Source: Bin80 sp965261255
GTDB taxonomy: Bacteria; Bacteroidota; Rhodothermia; Rhodothermales; Bin80
Length of the DNA stretch: 64,000 bases
Assembly: GCA_965261255.1 (NCBI GenBank)
Contig: CBDHCQ010000004.1
Location: 2,480,001-2,544,000, forward strand
Direction: 5' to 3'
Under the pieces are notes generated by a model, which saw nothing but the letters and a program-made list of their open reading frames with translations, ran no database searches and had not been told where the DNA came from. Below are positions 1-8,963 of this stretch, in pieces (position 1 is the stretch's first letter; each line of letters opens with the position of its first letter). A program made the position numbers and the translations under genes.

Positions 1-63
1 TCCGATTCTAAGAACCGGGGTTTCTTGTTTACGGCTGGTATCCGTTTACCGCTAAACCGGTAG
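1..63 (+). CDS. C-terminal fragment of an unidentified protein, possibly outer-membrane
   Basis: Frame 1 is open from the window edge to a TAG at 61-63 and gives 20 residues that end in GIRLPLNR. The alternating hydrophobic/aromatic pattern (FLFTAGIRLPL) resembles the last strand of an outer-membrane beta-barrel. That is only a resemblance, because the rest of the gene lies outside the window. The stop is about 130 bases before the preferred pyrF start. Confidence 0.35.
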   Translation, partial: SDSKNRGFLFTAGIRLPLNR

Positions 64-194
64 TCGTGGTAGCAACTACGTGCTCGCCAATCGTCAGTGA
101 AGGAACACACGGAAACGCGCCGAATCAAGCAATCCTTAATTCCGGCGCAAACCCTAACTTAGAAAACGCCCGGCCAGCATTCCTTCTTGCACGT

Positions 195-1022
195 ATGGAG
201 TCTAACTTTACCGAACGCCTACGCACTGCGCAGTCTGTTTGCGATAGCATGGTTTGCGTAGGATTGGATCCAGATATAGCCAAGCTCCCCGACGCTCTTC
301 GCCGAAAATACGCGAAGCCTGAAGCTGCTATCCTGTCTTTTAACAGTGCAATCATTCAGGCTACGGCTCCCTATGCCTGTGCTTATAAACTGAATTCGGC
401 CTTTTACGAAAACCTAGGAAGCCGTGGATTTAGCACCCTTGCCGCAACCATTGACCTGATTCCGAATCATGCACTATGCATTGTGGATGCTAAACGTGGT
501 GATATCGGCAATACGGCCAGTAGCTATGCTTCCAGCATCTTTAATTTGCTGGGGGCTGATGGCTGCACGGTTGCACCGTACATGGGTTTTGATGCGGTAC
601 AACCATTCCTTGAATATCGCGGCCGAGCAACCTTCGTTCTAGTGCGAACATCCAACCCAAGCAGCGATGAGTTGCAGTCGCTGATCGTGAATGGGAAACC
701 GCTATACGAACGTGTCGCCAGTCAAGCTGCCGCATGGGGGGAAAAATCATCCGGATCCGTCGGGTTCGTCGTGGGGGCAACTAAGCCTCAGGAACTTCAA
801 CAGCTGCGTGATCAGCATCCCACTATCCCCTTCCTGATCCCTGGCGTAGGTGCACAGGGCGGGTCAGTAAAAGCAGCTGCGCGTGCAGCAACCTCGAAAG
901 GTCTCGTTCTCGTAAACAGCAGCCGCAGCATCCTGTACGCCTCGCCGAACGAGGATTTTGACCAGGTGGCCGCCAGAGTCACACGCAATCTGCGTGACGC
1001 ACTTAACCAAACGAACCGTTGA
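195..1022 (+). CDS. pyrF: Orotidine 5'-phosphate decarboxylase (class 2)
   Basis: Catalyses the last step of UMP synthesis, decarboxylation of OMP, in the cytoplasm. The protein from the ATG at 195 is 275 residues, the usual length for the class 2 (mycobacterial-type) family, and opens with the typical NFTERL segment. The frame stays open upstream to a GTG at 66, but those 43 residues look unlike the family, so I prefer 195. The catalytic DAKRGDIGNT motif is at residues 98-107, the phosphate-binding PGVGAQGG loop near 216-223 and NSSRSI near 241-246. The stop TGA (1020-1022) lies just before the next start, suggesting co-transcription. Two other pyrimidine genes (pyrR, pyrB) sit 40 kb away, so the pathway is dispersed here. 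Confidence 0.93.
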   Translation: MESNFTERLRTAQSVCDSMVCVGLDPDIAKLPDALRRKYAKPEAAILSFNSAIIQATAPYACAYKLNSAFYENLGSRGFSTLAATIDLIPNHALCIVDAKRGDIGNTASSYASSIFNLLGADGCTVAPYMGFDAVQPFLEYRGRATFVLVRTSNPSSDELQSLIVNGKPLYERVASQAAAWGEKSSGSVGFVVGATKPQELQQLRDQHPTIPFLIPGVGAQGGSVKAAARAATSKGLVLVNSSRSILYASPNEDFDQVAARVTRNLRDALNQTNR

Positions 1023-1024
1023 TA

Positions 1025-1318
1025 ATGCTGATCCGGATTGTGCGCCTCACATTGCAACCCGACGCCGTCCATTCTTTTTACCGTGTCTTCGCCGTGACCG
1101 CTCCAAAAATTCGACAGACACAAGGATGTAGAAAACTTGAACTGTGGATGGACGCCGAATTCTCAAACGTAATCACAACGTACAGCGAATGGGATTCTGA
1201 ATCCCATCTGAATACCTATCGGGAATCCAAGCTGTTCCGGGATGCCTGGGCAAGCGTAAAACCGATGTTTGCAGCTCCGGCTCTAGCCCACAGCTATCTC
1301 CCTCAAAAAGTTACCTGA
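1025..1318 (+). CDS. Antibiotic biosynthesis monooxygenase (ABM)-fold protein
   Basis: A 97-residue protein with the dimeric ferredoxin-like ABM/YgiN pattern: an initial strand (IRIVRLTLQPD), a helix with PKIRQTQGCRKLELW, a central strand with VITTYSEWDSESHLNTYRES, and a last helix with LFRDAWASVKPMF. Members of the fold include cofactor-free quinone monooxygenases and haem-degrading enzymes, so the substrate cannot be assigned. I start at ATG 1025; an in-frame TTG at 1019 would overlap pyrF. Its 3' end overlaps the convergent TonB receptor gene by 16 bases. Probably translated with pyrF. Confidence 0.7.
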   Translation: MLIRIVRLTLQPDAVHSFYRVFAVTAPKIRQTQGCRKLELWMDAEFSNVITTYSEWDSESHLNTYRESKLFRDAWASVKPMFAAPALAHSYLPQKVT

Positions 1319-3300
1319 ACGCCCCCGTGTAACGCCCTCCCCGGCCCAGGAAGACCCAGCTGTGGCAGTGTTATTGCGTCGGTGATGTTGTTGCCCCGCG
1401 CAAAAATCTCGGCCGAGTATTGCTTGTACAGGATGAGCCAGGCCAAACGAATATTAGTTACCATAGAACGCTCAAGCGGTACGAATGCGTTATTCTGTGC
1501 CAGTCCATGCGCCTTGCCTGTGTATTGTTCCTCCAGTACCACCGAAAAGCCAGCCGCAGATCGATAGCTTATCCTGCATCCTCCAACCCCGGACGGTATC
1601 TCCACGAGCGGCTCCGTGCCGTTGGAGGTGACCGCCCGTGCACGCATTATGGTCATGCTGCAGCTTGCCAGCACACTTGACATTATACGGGAGACCAGCG
1701 TAGTCTCGAGCCCAAGTACCCGGCTGCCATCAAGGTTGAAACGCTGCCGTCGGGAACGCGACTCGCCTTCAACGAGCACCATCCGCTGTCCGATCGTGTC
1801 GTGGGTCCGGTTAAAGAAGACAATCGCCTCTGCGGAGGTTTCACCCCGCTCAATACGCACCGCAACCTCTGTCAATAAAGAGGATTCAGGTACGAGATCA
1901 GGATTCACAAGAAACCTCCCCAATGATTCCCCGAACAACTCACGCATCGTCGGAAAACGAACTTTGCGCCCGACAACTCCCCTGAGCGTCACACCGGGAG
2001 TAATGTCATGAGAAAGTCCCGCGGTGACACCGATACCCGTCTGTGGGCCCCGGTCCGGTTTGTCGCCGGTTTTTGGGGTTGCAAACAAATCCATACTGGC
2101 ACCCACTGTAACATTTACGCGCCCCGTTCTTGTGTACTCAATACCGTTGCTGAGAACCCGTTGTGAGAAGAGCCTCAGAAGCGGGACCTCTCCGATTGCA
2201 AGATCCTGCTGCTCATGGCTTGACGACAACCAATTTACGGCGGTCCGAAGCACCCCATCTCCCGAAAAATCACGCAGGTAAATGAGACGCAACCCATACG
2301 TATCATCTTGGTCTACTTGAGTACTGAGCTGTTCGCGATAGGATGCATTCGAGTACTGTGCAATCGTCTGGCCAAATCGGCTTACCCAAGCAGATCCGCG
2401 CAAGGTTCCGTTCCGGACAGGAAACTGCCCACTGACAATGGCCATGTTTGTCTCCCATTCTGGATACCGCCAGAATCGAACGTTGGACACCTCGGGATCC
2501 AAATGACCTTCGGGTGCAACGCCCTTCTTACCGCTAAGGCTCAGGAGCGAAATACCAATACTGCCTCCACCGCCTACATTGTAAGCCAACTGCCCAAATA
2601 CAGACTGCATGCGACGGTCTGTATTGGTTCGTATATCTGAATGTTGACCGTACGGTAGATCCGCCTCATCAGGAACCCCTATTCCATTTTGATCCGATAC
2701 GCCCGCAAAAACCGTGGTTTGGAACCGTTCCTTGCGGCGAAGCCATGTGAATCGGGCCTGTTGCGAGCCATACGAGCCAGTAATTCCGGACAGCTGCGCA
2801 AACGTTCCCTGATTGCTGAGTTGTCTAGACGTAAGATTGATCGCCCCACCAAGAACATTGGCCCCGTAGAGCACTGATGGTACTCCCTTGGCAATTGAGA
2901 TTTCTCCAACTACTTCCGAAGGAATCAAGCTCAAGTCTATGCGGTTATCCCACGGAACATTGAGTAGTGCCCCATCAAAGAATATACTTACTTGCCGCTC
3001 TCCTGACCCCCGCAGGTAAATCAGCGACTCTCCACGCGAGTTTGTCTGCAAATGTGCAGACGGAACAAGCCGGAGAACATAGTCAATTGAGGCTACGTCT
3101 GACTGTGCGATGTCGGCCAGACGGACGCGCTGCATCGTTGATACCGGTGAAGCCACAGTCGAACTGCCCGGTAGGCCTACAACGATCTCCCCCAATTCGT
3201 AATGGCTCAGCGAGTCTGCCGGTACCTGCGCCTGCACCGTCCTCCCGGCAAACAAGGTACCTATTACTGTGAGCGAACAAAATGCTACCTTCAGGATCAT
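1303..3300 (-). CDS. TonB-dependent outer-membrane receptor
   Basis: A 665-residue exported protein. A signal peptide (MILKVAFCSLTVIGTLFAG, cleavage near VQAQ, residue 25) is followed by a plug domain at about residues 50-160. The plug contains the VDYVLRLVPS-type segment, LIYLRGSGERQVSIFFDGALLN and the IEI-like VVGEISIAKGVPSVLYGANVLGG motif. The remainder alternates aromatic-rich strands typical of a 22-stranded barrel and ends in VQVTF with the terminal Phe expected for BAM recognition. It would import a ligand across the outer membrane using TonB energy. The ligand is unknown; no siderophore, cobalamin or glycan genes are adjacent. The barrel is somewhat short for the family. The 3' end overlaps the ABM-fold gene. 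Confidence 0.85.
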   Translation of the reverse strand: MILKVAFCSLTVIGTLFAGRTVQAQVPADSLSHYELGEIVVGLPGSSTVASPVSTMQRVRLADIAQSDVASIDYVLRLVPSAHLQTNSRGESLIYLRGSGERQVSIFFDGALLNVPWDNRIDLSLIPSEVVGEISIAKGVPSVLYGANVLGGAINLTSRQLSNQGTFAQLSGITGSYGSQQARFTWLRRKERFQTTVFAGVSDQNGIGVPDEADLPYGQHSDIRTNTDRRMQSVFGQLAYNVGGGGSIGISLLSLSGKKGVAPEGHLDPEVSNVRFWRYPEWETNMAIVSGQFPVRNGTLRGSAWVSRFGQTIAQYSNASYREQLSTQVDQDDTYGLRLIYLRDFSGDGVLRTAVNWLSSSHEQQDLAIGEVPLLRLFSQRVLSNGIEYTRTGRVNVTVGASMDLFATPKTGDKPDRGPQTGIGVTAGLSHDITPGVTLRGVVGRKVRFPTMRELFGESLGRFLVNPDLVPESSLLTEVAVRIERGETSAEAIVFFNRTHDTIGQRMVLVEGESRSRRQRFNLDGSRVLGLETTLVSRIMSSVLASCSMTIMRARAVTSNGTEPLVEIPSGVGGCRISYRSAAGFSVVLEEQYTGKAHGLAQNNAFVPLERSMVTNIRLAWLILYKQYSAEIFARGNNITDAITLPQLGLPGPGRALHGGVQVTF

Positions 3301-3339
3301 GTGTCCAGTGCAATCGGTACACGCCCTGCTACGGCAGGA

Positions 3340-3906
3340 CTATGGAACGGACACGGATTCTATACCGGCCAACAGATCCTTCAAATCTATAGTATCCTGC
3401 GACCGATTATAGTGGTGTGGCCTGATCTGGAAGCGTCCTTCTTCCGGCACCTGCCACCGCCGCGTCAGGCCCAGGTGTAATCCCAGATCTTTGGAGAGCG
3501 TTCGTCGCTTCGACTGGGCCAATTCTCTTTCACTGATAAGTGCACCAAATGTCCGATGCAGTGCCCCGTATCGGGCCCGTCCAACCCAGTTTGTCAGTAC
3601 ATTATCTTCAACGGCCAATGCCTCGTCGATCAACTCTTGCTGCCTCCGTGCCACCGCCGTGTAATCGGAGGCTATGATTTGCATACGGTCACTATAAGGA
3701 GATAATGCGGGATCCGCAGCTGTAGCCTCAGCCAGCCTGACGGCCTCTGTTTCCATAGCAGAAGCCTCCGCTGCTATTTGCTGCACTGTCAAAGACAGAC
3801 TCTTGGCAATCTCGTCTTCAGAACCACCATAGGTCCGACATCCCGCCAAGAAAATCAACCCGGCAAAAAGAACAACGGCCCATCGCCTGTTCGTAACCAG
3901 CTGCAT
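3340..3906 (-). CDS. Predicted lipoprotein of unknown function
   Basis: A 188-residue protein with a lipoprotein signal: positive n-region (TNRR), hydrophobic core (WAVVLFAGLIF) and lipobox LAGC with Cys at residue 22. The mature part is helical with Ala/Glu-rich heptad-like stretches (residues 30-110), suggesting a coiled coil, followed by a basic tail. I do not recognise a family. Its ATG overlaps the glgC stop by one base (TGATG), so it is probably translationally coupled to glgC. That coupling is the only clue to its role. Confidence 0.65.
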   Translation of the reverse strand: MQLVTNRRWAVVLFAGLIFLAGCRTYGGSEDEIAKSLSLTVQQIAAEASAMETEAVRLAEATAADPALSPYSDRMQIIASDYTAVARRQQELIDEALAVEDNVLTNWVGRARYGALHRTFGALISERELAQSKRRTLSKDLGLHLGLTRRWQVPEEGRFQIRPHHYNRSQDTIDLKDLLAGIESVSVP

Positions 3907-5168
3907 CAGATTACAGTTTCGTCCGGGATTGTAACATTCTTCGGGATCACAACGACCCCGTCGCGGATGTATAAATCGTCACCATCGTGTTCTTGTACGC
4001 CTTCAGTGTTACGTATGATGCATCTGCTGCCAATGGCCACATTTTTGTCTACGATGGCCCCCTCAATGACTGTGTGGTCTCCGATGCCAGGCCGTTCCGG
4101 TCCTTCAACACGTTCGCGAATTTCTGTCCCGTGCCAGGGGTAGTAATCTGCACCTAGAAGTACAGAATCACGGACGGTTGTATGATCGCCTATTTGCGTA
4201 CGGATTCCTATCACTGATCCTGTGATTTCACTCTTGCCGATTACACATCCTTCGGACACTAGGCTATCGGTTAGTCTTGCTCCAGAAATCTTGGCTGGCG
4301 CAAGCATTCTCGCATGAGTGTACAGGCGCATTGCAGGATTATAAAGGTTGTATCCCGGCTGTAAGTCGGCCAGCATTAAACTGGCATCATAATAGGATCG
4401 GATGGTTCCAATATCACTCCAGTAACCCTCGAACGGATAACTGACTACACGCTTTTTTTTGATTACGTGCGGAATAATCTGCTTTCCAAAATCATGGTGT
4501 TCCGGCTCCTCATTAAGAATTTTGAAGAGGAGTTCACTGCTGAACATATAAATGCCCATGGAAGCCAAGTATACCCGCCCCGCCGCTTTCATGGACGCAG
4601 AAACCGGGCTTTCTTTGCCGGTCAAGTCCTGAGGTTTTTCATGAAACTCGGTGATCCTCTGATTTTCGTCGGTCTTGAGAATTCCGAATGCAGGGGCATC
4701 TTCCGCCGTGACTGGGATAGTTGCTACAGTCACAGTAGCCTTGCTGTCTACATGGGTGGCCAGGAGTTTCCCGTAGTCCATTGAATAGAGCTGATCTCCC
4801 GAAAGAATCAATACATGCTCATTCCGATACACCGCGACGTGAGGAATGCTCTGGCGCACTGCATCAGCGGTTCCCTGGAACCAGTTCGCCGATTTCTGAG
4901 TCTGTTCTGCGGCCAAAACCGTCACGAAACCTCGCCGATAATCGTCAAACCTGTACGTATGCGCCAAATGGCGATTCAGGCTTGCGGAATTGAATTGGGT
5001 TAAAACAAAAATCTTGCTGATCCCCGAGTTGATACAGTTCGAAACCGGAACATCAATGAGCCGATACTTGCCTGCGAGTGGCACAGCAGGCTTGGAACGA
5101 AGTAAGGTTAGTGGAAACAAACGCGAGCCTGTACCGCCGCCAAGGATAATTGCTGCACAATCAGTCAT
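3906..5168 (-). CDS. glgC: Glucose-1-phosphate adenylyltransferase
   Basis: Makes ADP-glucose, the donor for glycogen synthesis. From the ATG at 5168 the protein is 420 residues. It starts directly before the nucleotide-binding signature AAIILGGGTGSRLFPLT, followed by KPAVPLAGKYRLIDVPVSN, the classic N-terminal GlgC block. The C-terminal third (from about residue 285) has the hexapeptide-like left-handed beta-helix repeats (CVIGKSEITGSVIG, IGDHTVIEGAIVDKN). An upstream in-frame ATG at 5210 would add 14 unlikely residues. No glgA, glgB or glgP is nearby. It is followed by a coupled lipoprotein gene. Confidence 0.93.
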   Translation of the reverse strand: MTDCAAIILGGGTGSRLFPLTLLRSKPAVPLAGKYRLIDVPVSNCINSGISKIFVLTQFNSASLNRHLAHTYRFDDYRRGFVTVLAAEQTQKSANWFQGTADAVRQSIPHVAVYRNEHVLILSGDQLYSMDYGKLLATHVDSKATVTVATIPVTAEDAPAFGILKTDENQRITEFHEKPQDLTGKESPVSASMKAAGRVYLASMGIYMFSSELLFKILNEEPEHHDFGKQIIPHVIKKKRVVSYPFEGYWSDIGTIRSYYDASLMLADLQPGYNLYNPAMRLYTHARMLAPAKISGARLTDSLVSEGCVIGKSEITGSVIGIRTQIGDHTTVRDSVLLGADYYPWHGTEIRERVEGPERPGIGDHTVIEGAIVDKNVAIGSRCIIRNTEGVQEHDGDDLYIRDGVVVIPKNVTIPDETVI

Positions 5169-5249
5169 TAATGGAATCAGGTTATTGAAAAAAACAGAAT
5201 CACAGAGCAAATAATAATACTTTAACGCGGTGTTTCAGCGTTAACATTG

Positions 5250-8200
5250 ATGAAACCGTTGATGATCATCCACGGTAAACATGGCACCATGAGCGAAGAA
5301 TCCAAACGTATTCTGCAAGGGATCCAGATCCGACTACGGGCTTGTTGGGGGCGACTGATCACGGAGCGTGTCGCGGTTGGCCTTATTCTGCTCATCACTG
5401 CAATCACCGGTACGCTGCTTGTACTCCTTACATTAGAGATGCGCCTGTGGCTGCCAACTCCCTGGCGCGGCACACTCTTCTGGGTCTGGATTGGCACAGG
5501 CATTGCACTACTCTCCTGGTTTGTAGTTCGCCCCTGGACGGCAGGATGGCTTGGCCGTACACGCTACAAAACGATTGCACATACCGTGACCAGGAATCAA
5601 CCTGACCTGCAGAGCAAACTAGTCAGTCTGCTTGAGCTCTGTAATGGTGAATCCAGTGCGGCTCCACGTTCCCTGGTAGACAGCGCGGTGAAAGCGCTCA
5701 ACACTGAGGTGTCCAACCTTCCGCTCGTTGAGAAAGTGAATTGGAGGCAACCAATTGTCTGGAGCCGGTATGCGGTAATCCCACTGGGGCTTATTGCGGT
5801 GCTAACCTTGGCGGCTCCCCAAGGATTCCGGGACGCTTCAATTCGCCTGTTCTCTCCTGGAACAACTTTCGAACGCCCTGCACCGTTCAAGTTGACAGTT
5901 ACTCCTGGCAATATTGAAGTTACCAGGGGAGACTCCCTAACCATCCTTGCTACAGCCTCAGGCGAAACCCTGCCTGAAATCGTAACCTTTGAACTCGGAG
6001 TACCCGGGGAAAGCAGCCTTCGCTCGCAAAGCGTCCGATCCGATACACTTGGTCGGTTCCTGCACCGGGAACACAACCTTCGCCTGCCCCTGAGATATCG
6101 CGCCGTGTCTGGTTCTGTAAGGTCACCCTGGTATGATGTGACTGTAATTGATCGCCCGATTCTTCGGGACCTGCAGGTAACCTTGCGCCCGCCTGCCTAC
6201 ACAGGACTCCCTGCCGAGCAACTGCCGCCTGGAACAGGAAATATCACGGCATTGCAGGGCACCATAGCAAATATTCGCGTTCGATCAAGTGATCCTGATG
6301 CTATGGCCTGGCTAGCTATAGCCAACACTGACCAAGAACTTGTTCTTGATGGCATGGTCGGAGATTTCACGCTTCACGAGGAAACCACTTATCGCATCAT
6401 ACTACAGTCCCCCAGCGGTGTACAGAATCTTGATCCGATTACCTATTCAATCACCCCTCTCATTGATCAATACCCCTTTGTAGAACTGATTTCCCCGGCT
6501 CCCAGGACAAATATGGACTTTGATCTGTTGGTTCCGCTTGATATTCGTGTTCGGGATGATTTTGGTTTTTCACGGCTTACGCTTTCCTGGCGACTTTCTG
6601 ACAGCCGCTTTGGAGATACCATGGAATCCTTCCAGGAAATAGTGCTGTCGCTACCAAGCACCTCCGAGGTTCAGTTTCTTTGGGACCTTGGCATGACAAC
6701 GGGATTGGATATTGTACCTGGCGATGTGATTAGCTACTTCGTAACTGTCTGGGATAACGATGGCTACAACGGTGCCAAGAAAAGTGTCTCTGCCACGCAA
6801 CAGTTGCGTCTCCCCTCGATTGCTGAACGATACGAAGCCTTGGAGTCCACACAAGATGAAACAGAATCTGGGCTTGAGTCGCTCATTGAAGAGGCGGAAT
6901 CTGTACGTGAACAATTTGATGAGCTGCGCGACGAGCTTCGAGAAAAGCAGGATGCTGACTGGGACGACCAGCAGAGTCTGGAAAGCTTGCGCCAGGCGCA
7001 GGAGAAACTGCAAAACCGTGTTGATGAACTGGCTAATAACATGGAGGAGGCAGCTGAACAGATGTCTGACCATAATCTGGTCAGCGACGAATTGCTGGAC
7101 ATGTTTGAAGAGCTGCAGAATGTGACAGAAGAAATCAACTCCCCGGAACTCGCGGAGGCGCTCGAGCAGCTGCAGGAAGCCATTACTGAATTTGATCCGG
7201 CCGTAATGCAGGAATCGCTCGAGAAGTTTGAATACAATGAGGAGATGTTCCGAGAACGAATAGAACGGGCCCTCGAATTGTTCAAAAATTTCCAAGTGCA
7301 GCAGCAACTGGAAGAAACAGCGCGACGTGCTGAGGATCTGCAAGAGGTGCAGGATAATCTGGCAGAGCAAACAGCTGAAGATATTCCGACGGAAGTGCCT
7401 GAGGAGCTCGCAGAGGAACAAATGCAGGCTGCCGAAGAAATGTCAGCCTTGGAAGCCAAGATGGAAGAAATTGCTGAACGCATGCGGGAACTGCAACAAG
7501 CCCCTGTGCAGCAAATGGAGCAACTCAACGAACAAACGCAGGCAAAAGAGCTACCCAAAGGCATGCGGGAGAATGCCGAGCAAATGCAGACTGGTCAGAT
7601 GCAGCAGGCTAACCAGGGACAACAGCAAATGAGCCAGAGCATGCAGCAACTGCAGTCTGAACTGCAAAATGTCCAGACCGGAATGCAGGGGCAGCAGATG
7701 CAGGTCAACATGGCTGCACTTAGACTGATCCTGAGCAATGTCCTACGACTGTCCTATGACCAGGAAGACCTGCGCCGGAATATTGCGGATGCCACTCGAG
7801 ACAGCCCCCTGCTGCGTGATTTTGCTCGGGAACAAGCAGTCCTAGCAACCGGGGGAGCAGTCGTTGCCGACTCAATCCAGTCTCTGGGGCGCACCCTGCC
7901 CCAGCTTTCACGGGCTGTCCAAGAGTTTGCCGGCAATGCGCTGATGAGCATGGAGACTTCCATCGAAATGCTGACGGAAAGCAACAACCTCGCGGCAGAA
8001 TCCAATGCTGCCGCGGCAATGACAAACCTGAATAACCTAGCCTTGCTTTTGAGTGATTTGCTAGACCAACTCATGAATGCCTCGTCCGCCAGCAGTGGTG
8101 GAGGGATGTCCATGGAGCAAATGATTCAGCAACTCCAGGAGATGGCCATGCAACAGGATCAGCTGAATCAGGCACTTGAAGAATTATTCGGGCAGTCACC

Positions 8201-8648
8201 GGGAGAGCGCATGAGTGCGGATATGCAGGAACGCCTGCAGCAAATCGCCGGTCAGCAGGAAATGATGCGGCGCCAACTCACCGAAATGGCAAGGGAACGC
8301 GATTTGGCAAACCAATTAGCTGGCGACCTTGAACGGATTGCAGAACAGATGGCCGAATCTATTCAGGAATTACAGACCGGTCAGGTAAACCGCCCGACGC
8401 GTCAGCGCCAGCAGCAGATTTTGACTAGACTACTGGATGCATCGCGCAGTCTGCAGGAGCGGGGGGAAGAAGAACGACGAGAAGGGCGCCGAAGTACCGA
8501 TATTGAGCGTGTGAGCCCCGGGGAGCTGCAAAATTACTTAACCCAGGATGCACTGCGACGCGCGCTCATGGATGCACTCGAGAGTGGATACACAAAAGAC
8601 TACCAGGCACTTATTCAGCGCTATTTTGAGCTGCTTCGCAATCAGTGA
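5250..8648 (+). CDS. Giant coiled-coil membrane protein, DUF4175-like
   Basis: About 1,132 residues. Two N-terminal membrane helices (roughly residues 42-66 and 78-93) and a third near 170-188 precede an extracytoplasmic, beta-rich region with Ig-like pieces (200-530). Then comes a long Glu/Gln/Met-rich coiled coil (about 530-780) and further helical Met/Gln-rich segments to the C-terminus. The order matches my memory of DUF4175-containing proteins from Rhodothermota, Bacteroidota and Proteobacteria, whose function is not known. I start at ATG 5250; ATG 5289 (MSEESKRI) is an equally plausible start with no clear ribosome site before either. The 3' end overlaps the convergent DCC gene by 38 bases. 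The region of repeated CAG/GAA-type codons creates long spurious frames on the other strand. Confidence 0.8.
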   Translation: MKPLMIIHGKHGTMSEESKRILQGIQIRLRACWGRLITERVAVGLILLITAITGTLLVLLTLEMRLWLPTPWRGTLFWVWIGTGIALLSWFVVRPWTAGWLGRTRYKTIAHTVTRNQPDLQSKLVSLLELCNGESSAAPRSLVDSAVKALNTEVSNLPLVEKVNWRQPIVWSRYAVIPLGLIAVLTLAAPQGFRDASIRLFSPGTTFERPAPFKLTVTPGNIEVTRGDSLTILATASGETLPEIVTFELGVPGESSLRSQSVRSDTLGRFLHREHNLRLPLRYRAVSGSVRSPWYDVTVIDRPILRDLQVTLRPPAYTGLPAEQLPPGTGNITALQGTIANIRVRSSDPDAMAWLAIANTDQELVLDGMVGDFTLHEETTYRIILQSPSGVQNLDPITYSITPLIDQYPFVELISPAPRTNMDFDLLVPLDIRVRDDFGFSRLTLSWRLSDSRFGDTMESFQEIVLSLPSTSEVQFLWDLGMTTGLDIVPGDVISYFVTVWDNDGYNGAKKSVSATQQLRLPSIAERYEALESTQDETESGLESLIEEAESVREQFDELRDELREKQDADWDDQQSLESLRQAQEKLQNRVDELANNMEEAAEQMSDHNLVSDELLDMFEELQNVTEEINSPELAEALEQLQEAITEFDPAVMQESLEKFEYNEEMFRERIERALELFKNFQVQQQLEETARRAEDLQEVQDNLAEQTAEDIPTEVPEELAEEQMQAAEEMSALEAKMEEIAERMRELQQAPVQQMEQLNEQTQAKELPKGMRENAEQMQTGQMQQANQGQQQMSQSMQQLQSELQNVQTGMQGQQMQVNMAALRLILSNVLRLSYDQEDLRRNIADATRDSPLLRDFAREQAVLATGGAVVADSIQSLGRTLPQLSRAVQEFAGNALMSMETSIEMLTESNNLAAESNAAAAMTNLNNLALLLSDLLDQLMNASSASSGGGMSMEQMIQQLQEMAMQQDQLNQALEELFGQSPGERMSADMQERLQQIAGQQEMMRRQLTEMARERDLANQLAGDLERIAEQMAESIQELQTGQVNRPTRQRQQQILTRLLDASRSLQERGEEERREGRRSTDIERVSPGELQNYLTQDALRRALMDALESGYTKDYQALIQRYFELLRNQ

Positions 8649-8946
8649 TCCTTCGACGCCGGTTACGGGCGATAACCCGGTAAACTGCATCACGGATTGG
8701 TCGTGGAATGATCAGCAATGCATGCGCTGTTATGCGCCATCCGACTCCTAGGTGTAGCAATGCACGCAGTGCAGCTGTGGAGGCCTGCGATGTTCCTGCT
8801 TCATCACGCAACGTAACGCATGATGCTCCAGGCGGGAGCGCTGCGTACGAAAAACGACCCCTATGGTCGCGTTTACGAAGCCAGTTGACCGAACTCTGAC
8901 AAAAAACGCATTGATCGTCGTATTTGATCTCTATCTTTCTGGACAT
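8611..8946 (-). CDS. DCC-family (DUF393) thiol-disulfide-type protein
   Basis: A 111-residue protein with the family's N-terminal motif: IKYDDQCVFCQSSVNWL carries the D-x-C-x-x-C arrangement (Cys at about 13 and 16) that names the DCC family. The basic C-terminal half (PRPIRDAVYRVIARNRRRR) also matches the family's usual ending. These proteins are predicted thioredoxin-fold oxidoreductases; the substrate is unknown. Start is ATG 8946 (a TTG lies one codon upstream). It is convergent with and overlaps the DUF4175 gene, and it is divergent from chrA, with the two ATGs only 17 bases apart. Confidence 0.78.
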   Translation of the reverse strand: MSRKIEIKYDDQCVFCQSSVNWLRKRDHRGRFSYAALPPGASCVTLRDEAGTSQASTAALRALLHLGVGWRITAHALLIIPRPIRDAVYRVIARNRRRRITDCEAAQNSAE

Positions 8947-8963
8947 CAAATCAAGGCCGTGTG

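Noticed and set aside
6651..7564. Two long minus-strand frames (about 256 and 266 codons) inside the DUF4175 gene
   Set aside because: They are Ser/Cys- or Leu/Phe-rich artefacts of the CAG/GAA-rich coiled-coil codons on the other strand, with no domain features.
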